This document shows positions 5,213 through 5,215 of a DNA stretch of 5,215 nucleotides, piece by piece (positions within the stretch are counted from its first letter, which is position 1; each line of letters opens with the position of its first letter). The position numbers and the translations under genes were made by a program. The notes beneath the pieces were generated by a model. The model did no database searches. It was not told the origin of the DNA and was given only the letters and a program-made list of their open reading frames with translations. The stretch is from Chloroflexota bacterium (GTDB lineage: Bacteria; Chloroflexota; UBA6077). The DNA is taken from contig JAJYKO010000495.1 in the NCBI GenBank assembly GCA_021788565.1, positions 1-5,215 of the forward strand, given 5' to 3'.

Positions 5213-5215
5213 ACA

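Noticed and set aside
1..5215. tRNA, rRNA or CRISPR array
   Set aside because: No tandem spaced direct repeats, no cloverleaf with a T-loop signature and no rRNA-like core were seen on either strand.

Overview
The window suggests a GC-rich, anaerobic bacterium. Coding frames favour G/C in third positions, and genes start on GTG, ATG and probably TTG behind purine-rich Shine-Dalgarno sites. The central proteins belong to oxygen-sensitive iron-sulfur families. The phylum cannot be assigned from this sequence alone.

Layout, left to right. Positions 1-370 hold decayed DNA: a short open frame of unknown identity, then a frameshifted N-terminal remnant of an IS5-family transposase. A consensus -10 box (438-443) and a hairpin (546-567) precede the first intact gene (600-1238). 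That gene encodes a ferredoxin:thioredoxin-reductase-like iron-sulfur domain fused to a TusA/YedF-N-like domain. Each domain lacks a cysteine that normally defines its chemistry. A strong rho-independent terminator (1313-1357) closes this unit. A mostly featureless 380-base gap follows, ending in a near-perfect palindrome (1687-1716). Next come a double-cubane-cluster reductase of the 2-hydroxyacyl-CoA dehydratase family (1757-3034) and its ASKHA ATPase activator (3031-3852), which overlap by four bases. After another 102 bases comes a stand-alone DsrE-like domain matching the C-terminal half of the selenium-metabolism protein YedF (3955-4308). Positions 4335-4678 contain a decayed IS630-type transposase N-terminus. 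The right end carries, on the minus strand, a complete promoter, cobalamin riboswitch and terminator cassette (5212 down to 4905) with no recognisable gene behind it.

How the parts may work together. By family knowledge, the activator hydrolyses ATP to push low-potential electrons into the double-cubane protein, which reduces an unidentified small substrate. The two halves of YedF, a TusA-like and a DsrE-like domain, appear as separate genes on either side of this pair, the first fused to an FTR-like domain. This points to a sulfur- or selenium-handling redox module built around the double-cubane reductase. That functional link is inference from gene order. The flanking insertion-sequence remnants and the orphan riboswitch suggest local rearrangement.
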